From the NCBI GenBank assembly GCA_027037575.1, contig JALVZP010000313.1:1-6301 (forward strand): 6,301 nt of DNA, written 5' to 3'. Within the stretch, counting starts at the first letter, position 1. Every line of letters begins with the position of its first letter. Positions 1 through 5,593 of the stretch are shown in pieces. This stretch comes from Desulfobacterales bacterium (lineage in GTDB: Bacteria; Desulfobacterota; DSM-4660; Desulfatiglandales; JALVZP01). The notes beneath the pieces were generated by a model. The model was not told where the DNA came from. It did no database searches and was given only the letters and a program-made list of their open reading frames with translations. A program made the translations under genes and the position numbers.

Positions 1-48
1 CTTTCCAACAATACTATTCAATTCTTTTATTATATGTGGAGGGAACAT
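1..48 (-). CDS. recR: RecR recombination protein, N-terminal 16 codons only
   Basis: Reading the minus strand from the ATG at 48-46 gives MFPPHIIKELNSIVGK up to the window edge. It has the same length as the segment before the LPGIG helix-hairpin-helix motif in known RecR proteins, with the aromatic-proline pair near the start. That motif itself lies outside the window. RecR works with RecO (and RecF) to load RecA on gapped single-stranded DNA. The start is 5 bp after the ybaB stop and has no clear SD of its own, which suggests coupling to ybaB translation. Identification rests on the short N-terminus plus the very common dnaX-ybaB-recR gene order; the order carries most of the weight. Confidence 0.8.
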   Translation of the reverse strand, partial: MFPPHIIKELNSIVGK

Positions 49-53
49 ATTTA

Positions 54-395
54 TTAGAACAGGCCATTTAATTTGGGTAGTCCGGGAATATTTAGGCCCT
101 TTGTAAGCTTTTGCATTTCTTCATTAACCATTCCTCTCGCCTTTGCCAATCCCTCATTTACTGCAGCAACAATTAGGTCTTGAAGCATTTCTGGATCATC
201 AGGATCGATTACTTCTGGTTCAATATGAATGGATACAAGCTCTTGCTTTCCATTTACAATAACCCTTACCATACCCCCACCTGCAGATGCCTCAACAGTC
301 TTTTCTTCAAGCTCTTCTTGTATTTTTTCTATCTGAGCCTGTAGTTTTTGTGCCTGTTTCAAGATGCTTCCCATATTAGGAAATCCCTTCATCAT
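54..395 (-). CDS. ybaB: YbaB/EbfC family nucleoid-associated protein
   Basis: The 113-residue protein has the full usual length of the YbaB/EbfC family, small dimeric DNA-binding proteins thought to act on nucleoid organisation. Family features are visible: an N-terminal charged helix of coiled-coil character (about residues 9-33, rich in K, Q and E), the glycine turn SAGGGMVRV (38-46) with the beta segment VNGKQELVSIHIEPEVI, the DPDDPEMLQDLI stretch (64-75), and a C-terminal helix ending in a glycine/proline-rich tail. Its ATG overlaps the dnaX stop in an ATGA junction (395-392), and a purine-rich GGAGGAGA just upstream, inside the end of dnaX, serves as SD. A second ATG directly follows the first, so initiation could be one codon later. 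Translation is probably coupled to dnaX. The exact cellular role of the family is still debated. Confidence 0.96.
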   Translation of the reverse strand: MMKGFPNMGSILKQAQKLQAQIEKIQEELEEKTVEASAGGGMVRVIVNGKQELVSIHIEPEVIDPDDPEMLQDLIVAAVNEGLAKARGMVNEEMQKLTKGLNIPGLPKLNGLF

Positions 396-1966
396 TCTCC
401 TCCTTCTTCATATTCTTCTATTTCTTCTATTATTTTGCCCTGAAATATATCCAACAGTTCCTGGACAGGACCTGAAATTGATTTTTTCTTCTTTTTTCTT
501 TGTTTATCTATTTCAAATCTTGGCAGAAGATCTTTTTTAAAATATTCCTTAATATATTTTCTGAGCAGCTCATATCTTTCTTTATCTTTAAAATATGAGA
601 TTGAAAATTCTTGATTATTGGGTCTTATATCCATCCTATTATCATATATACCCATTAGTTTCCAGCCTTTTATCACGTTATACATTGGTTTGTTATGCAT
701 AGAGACAAACTCTAAAAAATCCTGCCAGCTTTTCTCTTCCTCCTCTTTTTTTTCTTCTCCTGCTGATTCTTCAATCCTTTTCTCCTCTAATTCTCCCTTT
801 TCTTCCTCAGAAGGCCTCTCTGGTATCATTAGCAATCTTTTTTCTATTTGCTCTAATTTTCCAATTATTTCATTAAGCCCAAGAAAATCTCTTAATCTAC
901 TTAATCTTATAATAAGAGATTCTATGAATAGCCTTGGATTATATGAGGACATAAATTCCTGCTCTTTTTTTAGGAGAAAATCGAGCATAAACTGGATCTT
1001 TTCTTCTCCTAATAGATCTGCCTGTCTTTTAAACCTTTCTTTCTCATCCTCTAAAAGCTCCAGAAGATCAGGATCTATTCTGCATAAAATAAGATTTCTC
1101 AAGTGCTCTAATAGCATATGAAAAAAGATTTTTATATCATACCCATAGGTATATAATTCATCAATTATCCTCAATGCCTCTTTGAGATTATTTTTTATTA
1201 TTGCCTGAGTAATATCAAACACAATAGAACTATCCAGTATTCCAAGTGCATTTATTACATCTTTTTCGTCTATCCTCTTTCCTGCAAAAGAGATTACCTG
1301 ATCTAATAGGCTTTCTGCATCTCTCATACTTCCTTCTGCCTGTCTTGCTATAATAAGAAGGGCAGAATCGGTTATCTCTATTCCCTCTGCCCTTGTAATC
1401 TTTTTTAGATGTTCTACCATCAAAGGTATAGATATTCTTTTAAAATCAAATCTCTGGCATCTGGAAAGTATAGTAAGTGGAACCTTGTGAGGCTCTGTAG
1501 TGGCAAATATAAACTTTGCATGTTCTGGTGGTTCTTCAAGGGTCTTTAGCAGTGCATTAAATGCCTCTTTTGTAAGCATATGAACTTCATCTATTATGTA
1601 GATCCTATATTTGCTATAAGAAGGAAGATATTTTATGTTTTCTCTTAGCTCTCTTATCTCCTCTATCCTTCTATTGGATGCACCATCAATTTCCTGAACA
1701 TCTACAGATGTTCCTTCTGTGATTTGAATACAGGAATGACATTTATTACAGGGAACACCTGGTTCTCCCTTTTCACAATTTATTGCCTTTGCAAATATAC
1801 GAGCCACACTGGTCTTTCCTACTCCACGCGGACCACAAAATATATATGCTTGAGCAAGCCTATTTTCTTTAATAGCATTTACAAGAGTGCGGGTTACATG
1901 CTCCTGTCCAACTACATCTTCAAATACCTGGGGCCTCCATTTTCTGGCTAAGACCTGATAGGGCAT
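392..1966 (-). CDS. dnaX: DNA polymerase III subunit tau (DnaX clamp loader ATPase)
   Basis: DnaX is the AAA+ motor of the clamp loader, which opens and places the sliding clamp and links polymerase cores to the helicase. Visible motifs: Walker A GPRGVGKT (45-52); four zinc-ligand cysteines C64, C73, C76 and C79; Walker B IYIIDEVH (122-129); sensor 1 FATTEPHK (154-161); the SRC arginine finger (168-170); and sensor 2 GSMRDA (212-217). The AAA+ and collar domains extend to about residue 365. An acidic Glu/Lys linker (383-412) and a C-terminal domain (413-485) follow, then a lysine run (491-495) and a tail with the hydrophobic segment VQELLDIFQG (501-510). At 524 residues this is a tau-type protein. 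The ATG at 1966-1964 has no good SD; its 66-nt leader back to the tRNA is pyrimidine-rich. An in-frame A AAA AAG slip heptamer lies at 497-491, but shifting there would not give a short gamma form. Confidence 0.97.
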   Translation of the reverse strand: MPYQVLARKWRPQVFEDVVGQEHVTRTLVNAIKENRLAQAYIFCGPRGVGKTSVARIFAKAINCEKGEPGVPCNKCHSCIQITEGTSVDVQEIDGASNRRIEEIRELRENIKYLPSYSKYRIYIIDEVHMLTKEAFNALLKTLEEPPEHAKFIFATTEPHKVPLTILSRCQRFDFKRISIPLMVEHLKKITRAEGIEITDSALLIIARQAEGSMRDAESLLDQVISFAGKRIDEKDVINALGILDSSIVFDITQAIIKNNLKEALRIIDELYTYGYDIKIFFHMLLEHLRNLILCRIDPDLLELLEDEKERFKRQADLLGEEKIQFMLDFLLKKEQEFMSSYNPRLFIESLIIRLSRLRDFLGLNEIIGKLEQIEKRLLMIPERPSEEEKGELEEKRIEESAGEEKKEEEEKSWQDFLEFVSMHNKPMYNVIKGWKLMGIYDNRMDIRPNNQEFSISYFKDKERYELLRKYIKEYFKKDLLPRFEIDKQRKKKKKSISGPVQELLDIFQGKIIEEIEEYEEGGE

Positions 1967-2032
1967 GACTTATTTTTTGCTTTTTATCTTACAAAGAAGG
2001 GAGAAAAAAAGGAAGGAAAAAATACAAAAAAG

Positions 2033-2126
2033 TGGCGGAGAGAGAGGGATTCGAACCCTCGGTGCCGCTTTTGGCGGCACGCGCGATTTCCAGTCGCGCT
2101 CCTTCGGCCAGCTCGGACATCTCTCC
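2033..2126 (-). tRNA. tRNA-Ser(GGA), CCA encoded
   Basis: A complete class II cloverleaf reads from 2126 down. The acceptor GGAGAGA pairs fully with TCTCTCC. The anticodon arm is CGCGA-CTGGAAA-TCGCG with anticodon GGA, which reads UCU and UCC. A long variable arm GTGCCGC-CAAAA-GCGGCAC identifies a serine-type tRNA, and the T arm is GAGGG-TTCGAAT-CCCTC. The discriminator is G at 2036, and CCA is encoded at 2035-2033. The gene lies 21 nt after tRNA-Ser(CGA) on the same strand and is probably on the same transcript. T-rich tracts follow immediately downstream, towards dnaX. Confidence 0.97.
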
Positions 2127-2147
2127 GCTTTTATTTCACCATCGTAA

Positions 2148-2240
2148 CGGAGAGGGTGGGATTCGAACCCACGTGCCCTGCTCATCACAGGGCAAGTCGA
2201 TTTCGAGTCGACCCCGTTACGACCACTTCGGTACCTCTCC
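2148..2240 (-). tRNA. tRNA-Ser(CGA), no encoded CCA
   Basis: This is a second class II serine tRNA. The acceptor GGAGAGG pairs with CCTCTCC. The anticodon arm is GTCGA-CTCGAAA-TCGAC with anticodon CGA, which reads UCG. The long variable arm is TGCCCTG-TGATGAG-CAGGGCA and the T arm GTGGG-TTCGAAT-CCCAC. The discriminator is G at 2148. The next bases are TTA, so CCA must be added after transcription, unlike in the neighbouring tRNA-Ser(GGA). The first 24 nt of the tRNA are also the last seven codons and the stop of tadA. Bases 2150-2142 (3' end plus trailer) are perfectly complementary to 2222-2214 in its own D arm. Confidence 0.97.
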
Positions 2241-2699
2241 TTTTTTCCTCTTTGTTTCAAAGAACTCCTTTAATATGGAAGAGCACCTGTCTTTAAGTAT
2301 ACCAGAAATTATCTCTATTCTATGATTTAGCTTTTCTCCCTTTGCTATATTATATATAGAACCTGCTGCCCCTGTTTTTGGATCATCGGCCCCAAATACC
2401 AATCTCTTTATCCTTGCATTTATCACCGCCCCTGCACACATGGGGCAAGGCTCAATTGTTACTACCAGTGTCATACCATTTAATCTATAATTCTCCTTTT
2501 TCTTTCCACCTTCCCTTAACACCAAAATTTCCGCATGAGCTGTCGGATCATTTAGAGCAATAACCTTATTATGCGCCCTTGCAATAATTTCCCCATTTTC
2601 TTCTGCTAAAACAGCTCCGACTGGAACTTCTCCTTCCTCCCATGCCTTATATGCTTCCCTTATTGCCTCTTCCATTAAATATTTATAATCAATTTTCAT
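2217..2699 (-). CDS. tadA: tRNA adenosine-34 deaminase TadA
   Basis: TadA converts adenosine to inosine at the wobble position of tRNA-Arg(ACG), allowing one tRNA to read CGU, CGC and CGA. The 160-residue length is normal. The cytidine-deaminase fold motifs are intact: EVPVGAV (24-30), HAE with zinc ligand H55 and proton-shuttle E57, and PCPMCAG with zinc ligands C85 and C88. The N-terminus DYKYLMEEAIREAYKAWEEG aligns naturally with other TadA proteins from Met1; Met9 is a possible alternative start. The gene begins 12 bp after the ETF-QO stop and has only a weak SD. Its 3' end (GEVPKWS and TAA) is encoded inside tRNA-Ser(CGA), so tRNA maturation and tadA translation compete for the same transcript. 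Promoter-like hexamers overlap the start codon. Confidence 0.97.
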   Translation of the reverse strand: MKIDYKYLMEEAIREAYKAWEEGEVPVGAVLAEENGEIIARAHNKVIALNDPTAHAEILVLREGGKKKENYRLNGMTLVVTIEPCPMCAGAVINARIKRLVFGADDPKTGAAGSIYNIAKGEKLNHRIEIISGILKDRCSSILKEFFETKRKKGEVPKWS

Positions 2700-2709
2700 A
2701 GTATGTCAA
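2682..2709 (-). promoter_or_regulatory. candidate sigma70-type promoter overlapping the tadA start
   Basis: On the minus strand a perfect TTGACA (2709-2704) is followed, after 16 bp, by TATAAA (2687-2682). The predicted start site, about 7 nt on, falls at roughly 2675, next to the in-frame ATG of TadA Met9. Such a promoter could drive the tRNA-Ser pair and dnaX separately from ETF-QO, perhaps with a leaderless short TadA. It is inferred from hexamers only; AT-rich DNA gives such matches by chance, but the -35 is exact, and a similar TTGACA-N16 arrangement is seen at 5551-5524. Confidence 0.45.
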
Positions 2710-2711
2710 CA

Positions 2712-4397
2712 TCATACCCTTGTATACTTTGGTCCGCCTCCTCCTTCTGGTGGTGTCCAAGTAATGTTTTCATAGGGATCTTTTATATCACATGTCTTAC
2801 AATGGAGGCAGTTTGAGAAATTAAGCTTTAGCCTCTTTTCTCCTGTATTCTCATCCTCCTCCATCTCATATACACCAGCAGGACAGAATCTTACACATGG
2901 ATTCCCATATTCTGCTGAACATTTATTATGACAAATATCATAGTCCCCTATTTTAAGATGGGGAGGTTGCTGCTCTTCATGAACTGTCCCAGAATAATAG
3001 ACATCTGTCATCTTATCAAATGTGAGTTTTCCATCAAATTTTACTTCCTTTATCGGCTTATCCTGAACCTCTGAGATCTTCTTTAAGGAAACATGATCAG
3101 GTTCTGTCTCTAACCTGGACTTGATTATTCTTCCTCCGAAGATATACTGGATTCCAGCCTTTATAAGACCCCACCAAAGGCCTTTCTGAAATGCCTGATG
3201 GAAATTTCTTGACCTATATAGATCCTTTCCCACATCACTTTCATATAATGACTTTTCATACCTCTCTAAGGATGAGGCAGAGAAATCATCTGCAAGCAAT
3301 GCATTGAATATTGCCTCTGCTGCAAGCATTCCTGATCTCATAGCAACATGCACACCTTTTATCTTTTGGCTTATAAAGAGATTTGCAGAATCTCCAATTA
3401 TCATTCCCCCATCCACCACAAGTTTTGGTATAGAAAAGTATCCACCAACTGGGGCAGTCTTTGCTCCATATTGGATCAGTTTTCCGCCTTCAAGTAATTT
3501 GGAAATAAAAGGATGTGTCTTAAATCTTTGAAATTCCATGTGTGGATCAAGCCTTGGATCTTCATAATCTAAGCCTGTCATAAGACCAATAGACACCTGA
3601 TTGTCCTTCATTCCATATATAAAACCACCACCATAAGGCTTGCTTCCATATGGAAATCCCATTGTATGGATTACCTCTCCAGGAGCAATCCTTTCCTCTG
3701 GAAGTTCCCATACCTCCTTTACTCCAACAACATAGTTAGGTGGATTCTTCCCCTTATCTAAGCCAAATCTTTTAATAAGCTTTTTAGTAAGACTTCCCCT
3801 GGATCCTTCTCCAAATACTGTCACCTTTGCCGTAAGATCAAGGCCAGGTTCATAATTGGGTTTTTTACTTCCATCAGGAGCTATTCCTTTGTCTCCCAAT
3901 CTTACTCCCTGAACCCTATCTCCATCATAGAGGATCTCCACAGCAGAAAATCCAGGGAATATATCAACTCCCATCTCTTCTACTTGTCCTCCAAGCCATT
4001 CTGTAAAGGTTGCCAAAGAGATAACATAGTTTCCGTGATTATCCAGAGGGGGTGGAACAAAAGGTGAGTTTATTGCTGATTTCTCAGTTAGAAAAGAGAC
4101 CTTTTCCTTAGTAACTTCTCCTTCCAGTGGAGCACCCTTCTCTATAAAATCAGGGATTAGTTCTTTGAGAGGAGTGGGATCCATAATTGCTCCTGAAATG
4201 GAATGAGCCCCAATATATGCACCCTTTTCTATCACAGCTATGCTCACTTCTTCTAAGGGCTTCCCAGTTCCTTCCTTTTCTACTTTCTCATTATGTTCTT
4301 TTATAAGTTTTGCAAGGTAGTAGGCGCCACTTAGACTTGCTACCCCTCCACCTATAAAAAGGACATCAAACTCCATTACTTCTCTTGTCTCTTCCAT
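2712..4397 (-). CDS. electron-transfer flavoprotein:quinone oxidoreductase (ETF-QO)
   Basis: ETF-QO takes electrons from reduced ETF, fed by acyl-CoA dehydrogenases, and passes them to membrane quinone through FAD and a 4Fe-4S cluster. The 561-residue protein has the N-terminal dinucleotide-binding motif GGGVASLS (16-23, instead of the usual GAGPAGLS), followed by GAHSISGAIMDP (63-74). KIKGVHVAMRSGMLAAEAIF is characteristic of the family. The C-terminus carries CPAGVYE (from C505), NCLHCKTCDIKDP (C530, C533, C536) and the EGGGGP end, all close to the mitochondrial enzyme. Three further cysteines (C489, C493, C501) precede the cluster. The hydrophobic segment GLWWGLIKAGIQYIFGG may help peripheral membrane attachment. 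The start at 4397 follows a GGGGGA SD. The gene stops 12 bp before tadA, so it looks co-transcribed with it. etfA/etfB are not in the window. Confidence 0.95.
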   Translation of the reverse strand: MEETREVMEFDVLFIGGGVASLSGAYYLAKLIKEHNEKVEKEGTGKPLEEVSIAVIEKGAYIGAHSISGAIMDPTPLKELIPDFIEKGAPLEGEVTKEKVSFLTEKSAINSPFVPPPLDNHGNYVISLATFTEWLGGQVEEMGVDIFPGFSAVEILYDGDRVQGVRLGDKGIAPDGSKKPNYEPGLDLTAKVTVFGEGSRGSLTKKLIKRFGLDKGKNPPNYVVGVKEVWELPEERIAPGEVIHTMGFPYGSKPYGGGFIYGMKDNQVSIGLMTGLDYEDPRLDPHMEFQRFKTHPFISKLLEGGKLIQYGAKTAPVGGYFSIPKLVVDGGMIIGDSANLFISQKIKGVHVAMRSGMLAAEAIFNALLADDFSASSLERYEKSLYESDVGKDLYRSRNFHQAFQKGLWWGLIKAGIQYIFGGRIIKSRLETEPDHVSLKKISEVQDKPIKEVKFDGKLTFDKMTDVYYSGTVHEEQQPPHLKIGDYDICHNKCSAEYGNPCVRFCPAGVYEMEEDENTGEKRLKLNFSNCLHCKTCDIKDPYENITWTPPEGGGGPKYTRV

Positions 4398-4420
4398 GGA
4401 GTCCCCCTTTTTGTTTATTA

Positions 4421-4449
4421 TTTATATTCAATTGTCCTTTACCTAAGGT
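4421..4449 (-). promoter_or_regulatory. weak candidate promoter for ETF-QO
   Basis: The gap between the terminator and the ETF-QO start contains TATAAA (4426-4421) on the minus strand, 23 bp before the ATG, but no convincing -35; the best-placed hexamer is ACCTTA (4449-4444) at 17 bp. A promoter is expected here because a strong terminator closes the preceding operon. The exact site is uncertain. Confidence 0.25.
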
Positions 4450-4463
4450 CCGGCGGGAAAAAT

Positions 4464-4495
4464 AAAAAAGAGGGGGAAATTTCCCCCTCTTTTTT
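4464..4495 (-). terminator. Rho-independent terminator after the MaoC pair
   Basis: A perfect 32-nt palindrome (16-base arms) has a GAGGGGG/CCCCCTC core and AAATTT at its centre. On the minus strand it starts 7 nt past the stop of the 4946-4503 gene and is followed by a T-rich tract, the normal layout of an intrinsic terminator. Because the arms end in A and T runs on both sides it would also work in the plus direction, though no plus-strand gene reads into it within the window. Confidence 0.9.
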
Positions 4496-4502
4496 TAAAA
4501 AT

Positions 4503-4946
4503 TTAAAACTTCAACCAAGCCTTTCCCTGCATTACTGTTCTTTCATCCTGCTGAGCAGATATTTCACATATTACTTTTTTCTCATTATCATCCTTCTCTA
4601 CTACCTTGCCTGTATAGGTAACCTCTCCACCCTCCTTTATGTGAACATAGACAGGAGCAGTTAGTCTTATATCAATTCCTCCACCAAAGAAGAATGGTTT
4701 TGGATCATCACCAAGCCATTTTAAAATGAATTCGCATGTTGCCATTTCCGTGCATACACCAGGAAGAACTGTAGATTCTTCTCTTGCCTCCCATACACTT
4801 ACCTGCTTTGCCTGCTCTGGATCGGTATGCCAATTAGGAACTGATCCAACCATCTCCATCATTGTATTTACCCATTCTTGCTTCCATGTCCTCTTATAAG
4901 GTGTTAACTCATCCCCTACCTTTATATCTTCATACTTTAATCCCAT
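4503..4946 (-). CDS. MaoC-like hot-dog protein, second subunit
   Basis: The 147-residue protein begins MGLKYEDIKVGDELTP, a typical MaoC/R-hydratase opening. The hot-dog hydratase landmarks follow: GSVPNWHTDPEQAK (34-47), LPGVCTEMA (61-69) at the central helix, and LTAPVYVH (95-102). The ATG at 4946 was chosen over a longer reading from 5033 because a strong GGAGGT SD (4958-4953) sits 6 nt before it, and the extra N-terminus would overlap the upstream gene. The gene lies 25 nt after its partner, and both end at the terminator at 4495-4464. Paired small MaoC proteins usually form heterodimeric enoyl-CoA/ACP hydratases or 3-hydroxyacyl dehydratases, as in mycobacterial HadAB. Here His40 is kept, but the catalytic Asp position holds Ser35, so activity and substrate are uncertain. 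Confidence 0.85.
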   Translation of the reverse strand: MGLKYEDIKVGDELTPYKRTWKQEWVNTMMEMVGSVPNWHTDPEQAKQVSVWEAREESTVLPGVCTEMATCEFILKWLGDDPKPFFFGGGIDIRLTAPVYVHIKEGGEVTYTGKVVEKDDNEKKVICEISAQQDERTVMQGKAWLKF

Positions 4947-4971
4947 TTTTACACCTCCTTTATTTTCAATT

Positions 4972-5487
4972 TTAGTAAAGTGGACGTGGTCCCATGCCTG
5001 GAGTAATTCCAAATCTATCTTGTGCCTCATCATCCTTGAGCCACATAGAACTATGAATCTTCCTTGCTACCAGATTACCATCTTTGTCCAAAAGGTCTAT
5101 TTCCCAGGCAACAAATCTTCTACCTTTCTTGGATATAATCTTATCATGAACTCTCATCTTTATTGTAAGAATATCACCTGGATAGATTGGCCTAAAGAAT
5201 TCTACCTTTGATGCATTGTGCATTGTTGGAAATACTGGGTTGTTATGTGCTCCACGAAGAAGATTACACTCAAAATGGAACAGATTAATGTAACCTGGAT
5301 GTGCTGCAATGGTATCAAGACCCATCTTTTTTGCTTCATTCTCATCCATAAATAGTGGATCTGGACATCCTACTACCTGAGCAAATGCTTTCATTTCATT
5401 TGGAGTTACTGCCCAGTAGTAATGGGGAATCTCCCATCCCTTGTAAAGATCATCAAACCTTATGGTTGGAACTACTGCTTGTGGCAT
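4972..5487 (-). CDS. MaoC N-terminal-type hot-dog protein, first subunit
   Basis: The 171-residue protein resembles the N-terminal dehydratase (FAS1-like dehydratase, MaoC_dehydrat_N) branch of the hot-dog family. It has AFAQVVGCPDPLFMDENEAK (34-53), AAHPGYINLF at the central helix, the beta-hairpin motif FFRPIYPGD (97-105), then a KGRRFVAWEIDLLDKDGNLVA-like strand pair. In heteromeric hydratases this type of subunit is usually the non-catalytic, substrate-shaping half. Consistent with that, the dyad positions are Cys41 and Phe46 instead of Asp and His. The ATG at 5487 follows AAGGGGGT at 7 nt. It is the first gene of a two-gene operon with the 4946-4503 partner, with candidate promoter hexamers upstream. 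The substrate cannot be told from sequence; nearby ETF-QO hints at acyl-CoA metabolism, which is inference from context. Confidence 0.85.
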   Translation of the reverse strand: MPQAVVPTIRFDDLYKGWEIPHYYWAVTPNEMKAFAQVVGCPDPLFMDENEAKKMGLDTIAAHPGYINLFHFECNLLRGAHNNPVFPTMHNASKVEFFRPIYPGDILTIKMRVHDKIISKKGRRFVAWEIDLLDKDGNLVARKIHSSMWLKDDEAQDRFGITPGMGPRPLY

Positions 5488-5523
5488 CTTTATACCCCCT
5501 TTTGATTTTTTTTGTTTTTTCTG

Positions 5524-5551
5524 TATATAATTCTTAAATCTTGAATGTCAA
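5524..5551 (-). promoter_or_regulatory. candidate sigma70-type promoter of the MaoC operon
   Basis: On the minus strand an exact TTGACA (5551-5546) is followed after 16 bp by TATATA (5529-5524), about 37 bp before the ATG at 5487. Placement upstream of the first gene of an operon makes it plausible. Its -35 lies within the palindrome at 5539-5553. Confidence 0.55.
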
Positions 5552-5553
5552 GA
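5539..5553. promoter_or_regulatory. palindrome TCTTGA-N3-TCAAGA, possible operator
   Basis: A perfect 6-bp inverted repeat around a 3-bp spacer lies between the two divergent genes. It covers the -35 of the minus-strand promoter and most of the best plus-strand -35 (TTGAAT). A regulator bound here could control both the MaoC pair and cstA. No regulator gene is in view, and the short length leaves room for chance. Confidence 0.35.
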
Positions 5554-5568
5554 ATGAATCTTTAATAT
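5541..5568 (+). promoter_or_regulatory. weak candidate promoter of the cstA-family gene
   Basis: TTGAAT (5541-5546), a 16-bp gap and TAATAT (5563-5568) match the consensus at four of six bases each, 26 bp ahead of the TTG start. A promoter is expected in this stretch because the gene is divergent from its neighbour, but other AT-rich hexamers are possible. Confidence 0.3.
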
Positions 5569-5593
5569 TTAATTTTTTTGATGGAGATAGAAA

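Noticed and set aside
618..1121. Plus-strand 167-codon serine/phenylalanine-rich frame
   Set aside because: It is the antisense of the Glu/Lys-rich region of dnaX, with no SD and no recognisable domain.
1970..2260. Minus-strand open frame of 96 codons between dnaX and tadA
   Set aside because: It runs through both tRNA genes, which have perfect cloverleaf structure; the open frame is incidental.
2032..2325. Plus-strand open frame of 97 codons with REGFEPS- and GGIRTHV-like words
   Set aside because: It is the antisense of the two serine tRNAs (T-loop and variable-arm sequence) plus the tadA end. Such peptides are a well-known false call across tRNA genes.
4947..5033. Longer N-terminus for the second MaoC protein, starting at 5033
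   Set aside because: It would overlap the upstream gene, adds residues unlike the family, and the ATG at 4946 has a near-ideal SD at the right distance.
5540..5552. FNR/CRP-like site because of TTGA and TCAA half-sites
   Set aside because: FNR sites separate TTGA and TCAA by six bases; here only three intervene, so the geometry is wrong.
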